Below are positions 1 to 8,192 of a DNA stretch of 25,032 nt, piece by piece. Each line of letters begins with the position of its first letter. Within the stretch, counting starts at the first letter, position 1. Origin of the DNA: a virus; the IMG/VR virus record IMGVR_UViG_3300042731_007477, positions 1-25,032 of that record; one strand, written 5' to 3'. The notes under the pieces were generated by a model. That model saw only the letters and a list, made by a program, of their open reading frames with translations, was not told where the DNA came from and searched no databases. The translations under genes and the position numbers were made by a program.

Positions 1-16
1 AGTTTGTTTATAGGTA
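1..16 (+). promoter_or_regulatory. Candidate phage promoter motif (AGTTTNTTTATAG class)
   Basis: The first 16 bases read AGTTTGTTTATAGGTA, 43 bp before the start codon at 60. Near-copies lie upstream of genes starting at 12776, 17387, 20357, 21013 and 23915, always in the same orientation to the gene. The leader between motif and gene also shares the string AATGGAG, used as the ribosome binding site. The motif touches the window edge and may extend to the left. The promoter role is inferred from recurrence and position only. Confidence 0.6.
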
Positions 17-59
17 GAGTATAGACAACACTAATACTACACCAATGGAGTATAAATAA

Positions 60-1016
60 ATGAGTGACTTTACATTCAAAAAAGGAACATTCGTCCAACT
101 CAAGGCAAACTCAACCATCCATCTTGGTCGCCTTGAGAGGAACATCTATGAGGGAGACATCGTTGAGTTTGATGGGTTCTCATTGAAGTTCAACGGACAG
201 CAGACGGATATGCCAGAGCTTAAAGCTGGTTTGAAGCGTGGCTGGCTTGCTCTTGTCGAGGACGCAGGAGAAGCAGTGGCAGAGGTTGCTCCTGCTCCTG
301 TCGCTCCAGCTAAAAAAGAGATGCCTGTTCAGACTGTCTATGATGAGGAGCGAGCGGTTGCCGAGGTTAAGCCAAAGCAAGAAGAAGCACCTAAGAAGTT
401 CCCTCTTGTTGTAGAGAACCAAGATGATGACATTCGACCTGTTGCTAAGGTTGAGAATAAGTCGGGTGCTGACATCGCAGGTGCATCAAGTGCAGGTGAC
501 GGTATTGCAGAGTCTCAAGGGGCAGAGTCTGTGAGTGCGATTAAGCTCAAGACAGCGGCGAACACCAAGACTGTGATCTCGGACGGATCACAAGCGAGTG
601 CCGAGATTTCTAAGCTCGACAATATGCAAGCATCTGTGACTAAGACTGCAAGTGAAGAACCTGTGGTTGAGGAAGAAGTCGTTGAGGAGGAGGAGGACGA
701 CCTCTTCGCTGACATGGAGATCGAGATTGAGGGAGAAGATGAAGTAGACGAGCAAGATTTGGAAAACGCTCAAATCCTTCAAGCGATTGATGGTGATGTA
801 GATCCTGCACAGGGAGCTGTCGCTGTCGGTAAGGACAACTCAAAGATCAAAGTCTTGCCAGGAGGTATCGAGTGGGACACCTCTAAGCACTGGAGCAAGA
901 GAGCTAAGATTGCCCTAGAGATGTACGGTGATGACCAAGCAACTCTTGAGGCAATCATGGCTGTGGAGACTAAGGGTGTGATCACAGCGATCCAAAAGGG
1001 TCTTGAGGAGGGCTAA
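60..1016 (+). CDS. Acidic low-complexity phage protein, function unknown
   Basis: 318 residues in three parts. The N-terminal region (about 1-65) looks like a compact beta-rich domain. The middle (about 70-245) is low in complexity, rich in Ala, Glu, Val and Pro, with a strongly acidic run near 200-240. The C-terminal 50 residues look folded and helical (GGIEWDTSKHWSKRAKIALE). An ATGGAG ribosome binding site and the recurrent promoter motif at 1-16 lie upstream. The same promoter-leader pattern precedes the split virion gene and the tagged proteins, so a late or virion role is possible. That is inference, because I do not recognise the family. The stop overlaps the stop of the convergent gene at 1013 by 4 nt. 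Confidence 0.8.
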   Translation: MSDFTFKKGTFVQLKANSTIHLGRLERNIYEGDIVEFDGFSLKFNGQQTDMPELKAGLKRGWLALVEDAGEAVAEVAPAPVAPAKKEMPVQTVYDEERAVAEVKPKQEEAPKKFPLVVENQDDDIRPVAKVENKSGADIAGASSAGDGIAESQGAESVSAIKLKTAANTKTVISDGSQASAEISKLDNMQASVTKTASEEPVVEEEVVEEEEDDLFADMEIEIEGEDEVDEQDLENAQILQAIDGDVDPAQGAVAVGKDNSKIKVLPGGIEWDTSKHWSKRAKIALEMYGDDQATLEAIMAVETKGVITAIQKGLEEG

Positions 1017-1411
1017 GGCTTTCCATTCTGTTCGTACCATACCTTCCTTAAGTTTATTAAGAAATCTTGGAAGTAAGGTATGAATAGGTCATCATCACGC
1101 ATTTGGTAATGTATCCAGTCGTGCTTGGCTGTTGGGTAGCAGACCATATGTGTTTTGATCTCTGTTGAAGCAGAGGTGATCACCTTTACTATGGTGGCTC
1201 GGACACCATGTATTGAACACGCAAACTCCTCTATTGGGGGTTCGTTGTTCGGTTGAGGTATGAGGTTATATATCGGGTCATATTGTGATCTACATTCCTC
1301 ATTGATCTTTATCAGAACCTCTCTAAAAGAGGGGCTCTTCATTTGCCACCAGCGATAATAGGAATGTTCACATATCACTCGCTTGTTGTCCTCTACTGTG
1401 GTTATATCCAT
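1013..1411 (-). CDS. Small protein of unknown function
   Basis: 132 residues with no recognised domain, signal peptide or membrane segment. The start lies inside the 3' end of the upstream gene (1368-1718, same strand, 44 nt overlap), preceded by AGGAAAGAG, so the pair is probably co-transcribed. A central stretch beginning SIHGVRATIVKV and the C-terminal LRKVWYEQNG loosely resemble DLHGVHVSATFN and YRKEWNGYNH in the neighbour. The two may be diverged paralogues, but the likeness is weak. Confidence 0.65.
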   Translation of the reverse strand: MDITTVEDNKRVICEHSYYRWWQMKSPSFREVLIKINEECRSQYDPIYNLIPQPNNEPPIEEFACSIHGVRATIVKVITSASTEIKTHMVCYPTAKHDWIHYQMRDDDLFIPYFQDFLINLRKVWYEQNGKP

Positions 1412-1718
1412 TCCACTCTTTCCTATATGTGTCTATAAAGTCATTTAGGGTATCTTTCATTGAACCCTTATATGACACACGCTTGCCAAAGACACTTAGG
1501 GTGAGGTTTTCGTAGGCATTGAAGGTCGCAGAGACATGGACACCGTGTAGATCACCTTTGATGTACCAAGGGTCATCTCCCCTTAGAGGTTCAACCCCCT
1601 CGGACTCTTCCATACCTAGCTCATAAAAGAGCTGTTCAGCGTATGCGTACTTAAAGCAGTCTGAATCGAACAAGTCTGAATCAATAAGTGTTTTTCCGTT
1701 TTTCTTCGTGGTAATCAT
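1368..1718 (-). CDS. Small protein of unknown function
   Basis: 116 residues, soluble and acidic in the first half, with no recognised motif. It has a strong ribosome binding site (AAGGAGGT) before ATG 1718. It is the first gene of a two-gene minus-strand unit with 1013-1411 and is divergent from purB. Only 43 bp separate the two start codons, so promoters for both must be packed into or beside that space. It may be distantly related to its downstream neighbour. Confidence 0.7.
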   Translation of the reverse strand: MITTKKNGKTLIDSDLFDSDCFKYAYAEQLFYELGMEESEGVEPLRGDDPWYIKGDLHGVHVSATFNAYENLTLSVFGKRVSYKGSMKDTLNDFIDTYRKEWNGYNHSRGQQASDM

Positions 1719-1734
1719 GTGTACCTCCTTATGA

Positions 1735-1751
1735 CTTTATTATAGATAAAG
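1735..1751. promoter_or_regulatory. Inverted repeat between divergent genes
   Basis: CTTTAT-TATAG-ATAAAG is a perfect 6-bp inverted repeat with a 5-nt spacer, in the 43-bp gap between the divergent starts at 1718 and 1762 (purB). Its place suits an operator or a shared promoter element. The arms are short and AT-rich, so chance is a real alternative. Confidence 0.3.
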
Positions 1752-1761
1752 GGTTACTCAC

Positions 1762-3036
1762 ATGATAGCTCGATATGCTTGTCCCCAGATTGAAAGTATC
1801 TTCAGCCCGATCCATCGTTTGAGGATCTTTGTCGAAATCGAGAGACTTTTTTGTTCGAGTCAAGGATGTCCAGATTCAATCCTTGAGGATTTCTCGAAGG
1901 TAGACCTTGAACTGCTCCTTAAAGATTTAGCAGTCAAAGAGAAAGAAACCCGACATGAGACGGTCGCTTTCATACAGGCTCTAGGGCTTCAGATGAGTAA
2001 GGAGTCTTTGCCTTATCTTCATAAGGGGGCAACTTCGTCTGACATCCTTGACACTTGTCTTGCAAAGCAGATGATGAACGCTTCTGATGTTGTCATTCAA
2101 AAGATTGAGTATCTTCTTGAAACGCTCAAGAAGAAGGCGATTGAACATAAAGACACTCCCATCTTAGGACGCTCTCATGGGATGTCGGGTGAGATCACGA
2201 GCTTTGGGGTTATCTTGCTTGGGTTTTATTCAGAGTGGACACGCAACTTAGAACGCATGAAGAGAGCACAAGAAGAAATCTCTGTCGGGAAAGTATCTGG
2301 TGCTATGGGGAACTATGTTCATATAGACCCTCAAATCGAGAAAACAATATGCAAGGCTCTAGGGCTTGATTTTGAGCCTGTTTCGACTCAAGTAGTACCA
2401 AGAGATAGACACGCATACTTTATGAGCGTATTGGGCATTTTAGGGGCTTCTATGGAAAGGTTAGCCATAGAGGTGAGGAACTTATCTCAATCTCTCATAC
2501 AAGAAGTGGCAGAAGGGTTCGGTAAAGATCAAACAGGATCATCAGCTATGCCCCATAAGAGAAATCCAATCTTGTCGGAGAACCTAACTGGACTATCTCG
2601 CATGATCCGATCTTATGTTCAGCCTAGCCTTGAGAATGTATCTCTTTGGTATGAACGAGATATGAGTCATTCATCTGTAGAGCGTATCGCCATCGAGGAC
2701 TCCCTACATCTCGTTTGCTTTGGTCTAAGCAGGCTTAACGGAGTGATTAAGAACCTCTATGTAGATGCAGACAGGATGGCTCATAACATAGACCAAGTTA
2801 AAGGGTCTTATTTGAGTCAGACTTGTCTGCTGTTCCTTATGGACAAAGGGTACGCTAGAGATGATGCGTACAAGGTAGTCCAAGAGATGACCTTGTACGG
2901 ACAGAAAGACCTTCTTGATGTTTTACAAGGGATCAAAGAGGCAGGTCATTTGACTCAAGAGGAGTTGGATCAAATCACTTCGAGAGATCGCTTTTTAGCT
3001 CGGACGAGCTTGATCTTCTCTAGGTTTGGTTTCTGA
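1762..3036 (+). CDS. purB: Adenylosuccinate lyase (PurB), phage-encoded
   Basis: 424 residues, the usual full length. The enzyme splits fumarate from adenylosuccinate (giving AMP) and from SAICAR in purine synthesis. The fumarase/aspartase superfamily signature is intact: SSAMPHKRNP at 260-269 holds the catalytic serine on its flexible loop. Other conserved blocks are HKGATSSD at 87-94, GRSHG at 136-140 with the expected histidine, and ERDMSHSSVER at 298-308. The usual second histidine of the THGxHAEP block is absent (SHGMSGE here). The start fits the family N-terminus (bacterial PurB begins MIxRY). No frameshift is seen. Such a gene is rare in phages. It could boost ATP supply or act on a modified-purine intermediate (see findings). 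Confidence 0.95.
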   Translation: MIARYACPQIESIFSPIHRLRIFVEIERLFCSSQGCPDSILEDFSKVDLELLLKDLAVKEKETRHETVAFIQALGLQMSKESLPYLHKGATSSDILDTCLAKQMMNASDVVIQKIEYLLETLKKKAIEHKDTPILGRSHGMSGEITSFGVILLGFYSEWTRNLERMKRAQEEISVGKVSGAMGNYVHIDPQIEKTICKALGLDFEPVSTQVVPRDRHAYFMSVLGILGASMERLAIEVRNLSQSLIQEVAEGFGKDQTGSSAMPHKRNPILSENLTGLSRMIRSYVQPSLENVSLWYERDMSHSSVERIAIEDSLHLVCFGLSRLNGVIKNLYVDADRMAHNIDQVKGSYLSQTCLLFLMDKGYARDDAYKVVQEMTLYGQKDLLDVLQGIKEAGHLTQEELDQITSRDRFLARTSLIFSRFGF

Positions 3037-3105
3037 CTCGTCTTTTTTATCTTGTTGTTTAGGTTTGGGCTTGTTCATGTGTTTGATTACTTCAAGACAC
3101 CACAT
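2995..3105 (-). CDS. Possible small lysine-rich peptide
   Basis: A 36-codon frame beginning MWCLEVIKHMNKPKPKQQ, very polar and rich in Lys, Pro, Asp and Glu. AAAGGAAAT lies just before the ATG. It begins 23 nt after the PAS-membrane gene's stop, on the same strand, so it could be the last gene of that unit. Its 3' 42 nt overlap the end of purB on the opposite strand. Evidence is limited to the ribosome binding site and position. Confidence 0.35.
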   Translation of the reverse strand: MWCLEVIKHMNKPKPKQQDKKDESETKPREDQARPS

Positions 3106-3127
3106 AGATTATTTCCTTTCTAAAAGG

Positions 3128-3871
3128 TTATTTTCCCTTGCCCCCATTACGAGAGTCAAAGACCGAAGCCATAGCTGACCCTAATATACCCGTTAATACC
3201 AATAAAACACGCTCAATCATAGCTAATGAATCTTTTGCCTCATTATTGCCTGTAATCCATGAGGTGATGATGAGCAAACCTAGCATGGTGACTAATCCCA
3301 CTGTTCCATTGAATAACTGACGCAATAGGGTGATCTGACCAGTTAGCTTCTTCTCCTGTAGTAAAGCGTATTCGGCTTTGGATTTATCTTCTTCAGCTTT
3401 CTTCTTCATCTCCTCAAGCTCGATCAAAGTAGCTTTGTTCTCTTCAATGATCTTCTCAAGCTCGCTGTGTGTCTTTAGCTCCTCTGATCTATCTGCAAAG
3501 ACAGCTACGAAGTATCTCTCCTCGCTGTTTTTTATGTCGGCTACATTCGCTTTAACAGGGACTACAGAACCATCTTTTTTAACTGCTTCGAGGTTTCTCC
3601 AGCTACCCATGATGCCATGACGCTTACCATTGGTAGCTCCCTTGTAGCTCTTAACATACCCTCTATGGTTATCCCCTATGTTAGAGGGCATAAGACTTCT
3701 AACATCTAGCCCAACCATCTCTTGATGTAGATAACCGAACATCATTGAAGCTGGTAGGTTAGCGTATCTAATAAATAGATCACCATTGCCCTCTTCTTGA
3801 GGATAATCACAAACGACAATGGCGATCTGTAGACGATCACCCATCATTTCAAGTGTTTCTATAACTTTCAT
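3128..3871 (-). CDS. PAS-domain protein with coiled coil and two-helix membrane tail
   Basis: 247 residues. Residues about 30-128 form a PAS domain: N-P-A-like entry, GYLHQEMVG, then RNLEAVKKDGSVVPV and FVAVFADRSEE, the classic order. Residues about 130-180 are a Lys/Glu-rich coiled coil. Two hydrophobic helices follow (about 188-207 and 217-238), then a short Gly/Lys tail. No histidine-kinase, GGDEF or methyl-accepting domain follows the PAS, which is odd. The likely topology is a cytoplasmic sensor with a membrane hairpin. A C-terminal two-helix hairpin with a charged tail recalls small holins, so a signal-gated membrane or lysis-timing role is possible but unproven. It has a good ribosome binding site (AAGGGAG) and a weak copy of the promoter motif 32 bp upstream. 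Confidence 0.8.
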   Translation of the reverse strand: MKVIETLEMMGDRLQIAIVVCDYPQEEGNGDLFIRYANLPASMMFGYLHQEMVGLDVRSLMPSNIGDNHRGYVKSYKGATNGKRHGIMGSWRNLEAVKKDGSVVPVKANVADIKNSEERYFVAVFADRSEELKTHSELEKIIEENKATLIELEEMKKKAEEDKSKAEYALLQEKKLTGQITLLRQLFNGTVGLVTMLGLLIITSWITGNNEAKDSLAMIERVLLVLTGILGSAMASVFDSRNGGKGK

Positions 3872-3903
3872 TTGAAGCTCCCTTTGTTTTTCTAACTAGG
3901 GAG

Positions 3904-3919
3904 GCATCATAAAGAAGTT
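3904..3919 (-). promoter_or_regulatory. Weak copy of the phage promoter motif
   Basis: On the minus strand it reads AACTTCTTTATGATGC, 32 bp upstream of the PAS-protein start at 3871. It keeps the CTTTAT core but has GATG where the best copies have AGGC. It is included because position and orientation fit. Confidence 0.3.
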
Positions 3920-3920
3920 A

Positions 3921-6443
3921 TCACTTCAAGAAACCGAATGTGTAAACCCCATGCTCAAGATTATTAGCGAGCTGACGATGCTTCACCTTTAAGGCTTCCC
4001 ACTTTGCTTTGAGTGTCGGGTCTGTTTTCCACATCTTGTTGTGTTGATAGATACCAGCATCCCATGACCCTAGATGAAGATCCACCTCTTTACCTTTCTC
4101 GATCACTTTTGATGTCTTTGACCTTAACTCAAAGCTCTCTACAAAGAGATCATTTAGATCACTCATAATCTCTTGAGCAAGGGGTGAGAGGTTAAGCGAG
4201 GGTAAGACATGGGAAAAGTAAGGATCTCCATTCTTAGCCCATTTTGGTGCGTCTACGAGATCTCTCTCATGGTGGTAGGGGATAGGATTTGCTTTGGCAT
4301 CACGATAAAGGCTTCTAGCACTCTTATGTGATCCATAAAGATCTTGTGCATCTTTACGAGTAAGCCAGAAGAAGTGATTATGGATGTTATGGGTCTTACC
4401 CTTGTACTCGACATCACGCATAGCTGTCATATTGTTAGATGTATGAAGCAAAGCATAAACATGACAGTCATCAACCCATTGCTCATACCCCTCTTTATCG
4501 GTTTGAGGAGCTAGATACTCGTCTTTGTCATTGACCCATGAGGCTTTAGTGAGCTTTCGTGCTGAGTAAAGAGCGATAGCTCTCCTCCAACCTTCACCTT
4601 CTAAGGCAGAAGCTCCCCCATGTCCGTTCGGGGAGCAATGAGGGGTAAGGTATACGATCTGATTGTTTTGGACATTGTTCCCCGCGTTTGTGAAGTAAAG
4701 CAGAGATCCTTTCACATCTTTCCCTCTAAAAACACCCTCTTTTTTGATCGCTAACCCCGATTTCATTTGAGGTGCGTCTTGTGTCTCTAACCCTTTTACA
4801 AGTGATCTAACCCAATCAGAAGCCTTTCTCCCATCTGCGTTGTAGACTCTTTTAAGTGAGAGAGTCTCGATTTTTTCAAGATCTCCCCTTTCCTTTAAGA
4901 CGACATGGAGGTCTTGATTGATCTCAGTTTCTCCCTCGCTCCAAAGAGTGAAAGACACACCCCACGCTCCACTTACATCTGCAAACTGAGAGGCTTGGAA
5001 CATGAAGCCCGACTGATAGTCGTATCGTTTGTACCAGAAAGGTCGGAACTTGGAAAAAGAACCCGAAGTCATAAACCCAGGCTTGCAGAAGATACCAACT
5101 GATTTGCTCTCGTACCCATACTCCGAAGCCACTTGCTCACACTGATACATGAATTGTGCATAAAGCTGTTGGCTACAAGCACCAAGTTTAGACTCCTTCA
5201 TTGATGTGTTGACTCTTGTGGTAGCTACCCCTGCTTTAGATGTTCCTGTCTGACCTGCATTATTCGCTGTGGCATAAGGTGGGTTGATCAGAAAGACCAA
5301 ACGCTTACCTTGCTCTGCACCTTCTTTTAAGAGCTTCTTCACTGATAAAGGTAAAACATTGTCGCCACCCTCTGTAAAGAATGGACTCTCTGCCTCCGAG
5401 TTTAGAAAGTCATGTTGAAAGATATAAGCACCCTTGTTGTACTCTTCCCTTTGCATCGCCTTTACATCGGGTGCTTCGGCTGTTGATAAGATCAAGCTCT
5501 TAAAGTCATAGTCACGAGTGAGATTGCCTGTTCCTGCACAACAATCCCAAACAATACACTCATCTTTCCAGTTTGAACCTAGAGCCTTTTCGATCTCCAT
5601 GTGAGCTTCATCTACCCATAAAGTAGGTGTGTAAAAAGCTCCTTGTCGTCTACGAGTATCATCCTCGATGATACGATCCCTCATAGATAAGAGCCTGTCA
5701 ATCTCCTTTGCTGATAAGCCACGCTCCCTACGCTCAAAGAAAGCCCTCATAGAAGAAAGGTTTAGAGTGTACTCTTTACCCCCCAAGATGATGGTGTCTT
5801 TCTTTGAAGGATGCTCATAAGCATAGTTGTCATCTTCCTCCGAGTAAAACACACACCCAAAGAAAAGGTCGATCATATCAACAGGCTGATAACGATCTTT
5901 AGGGAAGATATGATCTACCCAATACTGATACATAGCCGAGATGTTTTTCTCCGAAGGCTTGACCTTAACGATAGCACCCTCTGATAGTTGCTCACAGAGT
6001 TGCTTGAGCTTCTTTCCATCTACCTCAAGTACAGACTCAAGATGCACATCAACAGACACCTTTAGACTTGGGTCGGGCGAACTAGGTCGTCTGCTCCAGT
6101 CTATATCAGCTTCAAGGAAAGCCTTGATCGACTCAAAACTGACCACAAAGCAAAACTTTTCATCACCGATGAAAATCACGCTTGGTAGATCATGTCCTTT
6201 CTCCTCAAACCTCTTGCAGTAGTATAGAGCTTGAGCAAGTACACTTGAGCGAGCTGTTTCGAGTGTGAGGTCAGTACCATACTTAGCCTCAAGCAATACC
6301 CGAACAGGTGTCTTACTTGGAGCTTCCCAATCTAAGACTCCATCTGTCGCCCAGTCTCGACCCGAAACAGTGGTGAAGTTATTCCCAACCTCTTTTTCGA
6401 GGATGCCTCTTAGGAAGGCATTTACATCTTGTTCTTTTCTCAT
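3921..6443 (-). CDS. Type IIG-like restriction endonuclease / N6-adenine DNA methyltransferase
   Basis: 840 residues. The N-terminal region has a PD-(D/E)XK-like nuclease core: GRDWATDGVLDWE at 28-40 and LLEAKYG at 50-56 (E52-x-K54). The methyltransferase follows in gamma-class order: GAFYTP at 268-273 (motif X region), WDCCAGTGN at 299-307 (motif I, S-adenosylmethionine binding), and NPPY at 387-390 (motif IV, adenine-N6 catalysis). The remaining 400 residues probably hold target recognition. Cutting and methylation in one chain is typical of type IIG enzymes, and no separate specificity gene is adjacent. It could attack competing DNA or protect phage DNA. The nuclease assignment is less certain than the methylase. 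The ribosome binding site is AAAGGAGA. Confidence 0.85.
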   Translation of the reverse strand: MRKEQDVNAFLRGILEKEVGNNFTTVSGRDWATDGVLDWEAPSKTPVRVLLEAKYGTDLTLETARSSVLAQALYYCKRFEEKGHDLPSVIFIGDEKFCFVVSFESIKAFLEADIDWSRRPSSPDPSLKVSVDVHLESVLEVDGKKLKQLCEQLSEGAIVKVKPSEKNISAMYQYWVDHIFPKDRYQPVDMIDLFFGCVFYSEEDDNYAYEHPSKKDTIILGGKEYTLNLSSMRAFFERRERGLSAKEIDRLLSMRDRIIEDDTRRRQGAFYTPTLWVDEAHMEIEKALGSNWKDECIVWDCCAGTGNLTRDYDFKSLILSTAEAPDVKAMQREEYNKGAYIFQHDFLNSEAESPFFTEGGDNVLPLSVKKLLKEGAEQGKRLVFLINPPYATANNAGQTGTSKAGVATTRVNTSMKESKLGACSQQLYAQFMYQCEQVASEYGYESKSVGIFCKPGFMTSGSFSKFRPFWYKRYDYQSGFMFQASQFADVSGAWGVSFTLWSEGETEINQDLHVVLKERGDLEKIETLSLKRVYNADGRKASDWVRSLVKGLETQDAPQMKSGLAIKKEGVFRGKDVKGSLLYFTNAGNNVQNNQIVYLTPHCSPNGHGGASALEGEGWRRAIALYSARKLTKASWVNDKDEYLAPQTDKEGYEQWVDDCHVYALLHTSNNMTAMRDVEYKGKTHNIHNHFFWLTRKDAQDLYGSHKSARSLYRDAKANPIPYHHERDLVDAPKWAKNGDPYFSHVLPSLNLSPLAQEIMSDLNDLFVESFELRSKTSKVIEKGKEVDLHLGSWDAGIYQHNKMWKTDPTLKAKWEALKVKHRQLANNLEHGVYTFGFLK

Positions 6444-6481
6444 TTGGTTCTCCTTTCAACAGGAGTTATATGTTTAAAGGG

Positions 6482-7123
6482 CTACAGACCTACCACCCCT
6501 TCAAGATTAGCTCCCTCAAATACCACACCCTCTAAGATAGCGACTTTGAAGTTTGTGCCCTCTGAATGGTAAAAGTAATCCTCTGGACTAGAGCTAAGAT
6601 CACAGTCTTTGAAACTCGCCCCTGTAAGATCAGCACCCTCAAACTGAGCATGGGTAAGAGTTAATCCGTCAAACTTAGCACCTCGAAGATTACACTCATC
6701 AAATAGAAGTCTAGGGTCTTGTAGATACCCATTTACGCAGTCCGACTCTGACTCCTCAAAGTCGTATACAATGCGAGTAAAGTCTACATCCTCAATAGTT
6801 GACCTTATGAAGTTTCCGCCATTGAACGCTGTCTGATTGAGCTTTACCCCTCTAAGATCGCACCCTTCCATAATCGGCTCATGGAACTTAGCCTTATCAA
6901 AGGTCGCCCCTGTTAAGTCAGATCCTGTGAAGTCAACATCTTCTATGGTGCAGTCATCAAACTTAGCTTCCTTGAGGTTTAATCCTTTAAGACAGCATCC
7001 GATCAGTGTTGAACCTCTTAGGTCAGCACCCTCAAGGTTGGTATTTACAAAGTCTACATTCCTAAAAGTTCCGTTCCTTAAGTCAGCCCCTTTAAGATTG
7101 AGGTCTTCAATCGTGTTGCTCAT
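6482..7123 (-). CDS. Pentapeptide-repeat protein
   Basis: 213 residues made almost wholly of A(D/N)LxG-type pentapeptides (for example ADLRGSTLIG, GSDLTGATFD, GADLTGASFKD). These should fold as a right-handed quadrilateral beta helix. Some relatives mimic DNA and protect gyrase, while most have no known role. The repeat is interrupted near 115-135 by an acidic loop (YDFEESESD). No signal peptide or membrane segment is seen. It starts inside the 3' end of the upstream gene (17 nt overlap) after GGAGGAAAG, so it is the distal member of the minus-strand operon beginning at 8780. A gyrase- or DNA-mimic role is only one option. Confidence 0.9.
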   Translation of the reverse strand: MSNTIEDLNLKGADLRNGTFRNVDFVNTNLEGADLRGSTLIGCCLKGLNLKEAKFDDCTIEDVDFTGSDLTGATFDKAKFHEPIMEGCDLRGVKLNQTAFNGGNFIRSTIEDVDFTRIVYDFEESESDCVNGYLQDPRLLFDECNLRGAKFDGLTLTHAQFEGADLTGASFKDCDLSSSPEDYFYHSEGTNFKVAILEGVVFEGANLEGVVGL

Positions 7124-7415
7124 CTTTCCTCCAATGTGCTTTCATCTTTTCACGCACATTGGTTATATGTTTTAGTAGCTCGTCCATTTCTTTAAGTGTC
7201 TCAAATAACTCACCACGAGCCATTATGTGTAGGGGAAATACTACTAACCAAATACCGATCAAACAAGGTGCTAGGGTGATCGGCACATAGTCTCCCTTCG
7301 AGAAAAAATAACACTCAATGAATAAGACCGCACTTAAAAAAACCCAAGCCATCTCCAGCTTGAAGATGCGAGACTCGATTTCTTTTCGTTTACGATAGAG
7401 CTGTTGTAAGGTCAT
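7107..7415 (-). CDS. Small two-helix membrane protein
   Basis: 102 residues. A charged N-terminal helix (about 1-20) is followed by two membrane segments (about 22-40 and 45-66), then a charged helical tail (about 70-102) likely to form a coiled coil. Both ends should lie on the same side of the inner membrane. The start overlaps the stop of the upstream gene as ATGA (7412-7415), after GAGGAGG, so translation is probably coupled. The shape would fit a holin or a membrane anchor, with no decisive motif. Confidence 0.75.
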   Translation of the reverse strand: MTLQQLYRKRKEIESRIFKLEMAWVFLSAVLFIECYFFSKGDYVPITLAPCLIGIWLVVFPLHIMARGELFETLKEMDELLKHITNVREKMKAHWRKDEQHD

Positions 7416-7837
7416 ATCCCATCCTCCTCATAGTGTATCCTTGGAGGCAGAATAACTTTTGTTTTTCTTCTCTCTCGCTTTTGAGCGTGATTGATTATCG
7501 CCCAGTTCCCATCCCCGACAAGTATCTCGATCTTTTCCCACTTGAAAAACGACTTTCGATCACCAGCTCTCATACTCGTGTTCGTAGTCTCGGTTCGTAC
7601 TCTTAGGTCTTTTAACGCTGTGATATGGATGAGGCTACCCACAACCTCTTTAACATAGAATGACTTAACCCATTCTTCCCTTAACTTCCTTGCTGTCTCT
7701 TCTGGAAACACCACGACAGGTGGGAGTTCAAGGACAGGCATAGAGGTGTTGTCGGGTAGCTTAGGTAGCTCAAGTGGAGGAGGGCATTGAGCGAACGCTG
7801 TATTCATCATAAATAGCAAAGCAAATAGGTATCTCAT
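7412..7837 (-). CDS. Secreted (periplasmic) protein of unknown function
   Basis: 141 residues from the preferred start. An upstream in-frame ATG at 7852 would add MGLYT. I prefer ATG 7837 because it overlaps the previous stop as ATGA and puts the signal peptide at the extreme N-terminus. MRYLFALLFMMNTAFA is a clear signal peptide with cleavage before QCPPP. The mature protein begins with a proline-rich stretch, then a folded region of about 90 residues with GDGNWAIINHAQKRERR. I do not recognise the family. It is part of the secreted/membrane protein operon 7107-8780. Confidence 0.75.
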   Translation of the reverse strand: MRYLFALLFMMNTAFAQCPPPLELPKLPDNTSMPVLELPPVVVFPEETARKLREEWVKSFYVKEVVGSLIHITALKDLRVRTETTNTSMRAGDRKSFFKWEKIEILVGDGNWAIINHAQKRERRKTKVILPPRIHYEEDGI

Positions 7838-8184
7838 TGTATATAATCCCATAGGTTGATGAGGTCTTTGACTTCCATTTCTTTATCGTTAATAAATAAA
7901 TAAAACTCTGGGTGACCCATCTTCACTAAAAGTGTGAAGCTGTCTTTAGTCCATTCATAGTAGGTAAGACTACCCTCAGTCTTAATCGGTCTATTAAGAC
8001 TGATGCCGACTTCCTTGAATGACCTGTTGATGAACCAAACCATCTCCATTAAAGTCCAACCACACTCCTCTTCAAGCAAGTTATTAAAGTGGTCAATACC
8101 ATCTTTGTTCCATACCCTTTTCTCCGCATCATTGATCTTGGTAAGGGCATATTTAGGTAGTCTTAACTCTCTACAGAAATCCAT
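7834..8184 (-). CDS. Small protein of unknown function
   Basis: 116 residues, soluble, with several aromatic residues and mixed charge. No signal peptide and no recognised domain. It sits between two genes for exported proteins, 8 nt after the upstream stop and overlapping the next start as ATGA. The tight spacing argues for a real gene in the same operon. Confidence 0.7.
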   Translation of the reverse strand: MDFCRELRLPKYALTKINDAEKRVWNKDGIDHFNNLLEEECGWTLMEMVWFINRSFKEVGISLNRPIKTEGSLTYYEWTKDSFTLLVKMGHPEFYLFINDKEMEVKDLINLWDYIQ

Positions 8185-8192
8185 TAATATCT

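Noticed and set aside
51-58. TATAAATA, a T4-type late promoter box, just before the first gene
   Set aside because: It lies between the ribosome binding site and the start codon, so transcripts would lack a leader. The motif at 1-16 is better placed.
515-985. Long antisense frames opposite the acidic gene
   Set aside because: They arise from the biased codon use of the Glu/Val/Ala-rich region, with no ribosome binding sites or sensible protein character.
1431-1446. ACTTTATAGAC on the minus strand, another partial motif
   Set aside because: It lies in coding sequence only about 20 bp from the start at 1411 and lacks the AGTTT part.
1013-1718. Paralogy of the two small minus-strand genes as a firm claim
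   Set aside because: Only short stretches around HGV and the C-terminal (Y/L)RKxW resemble each other, which is too weak without an alignment score.
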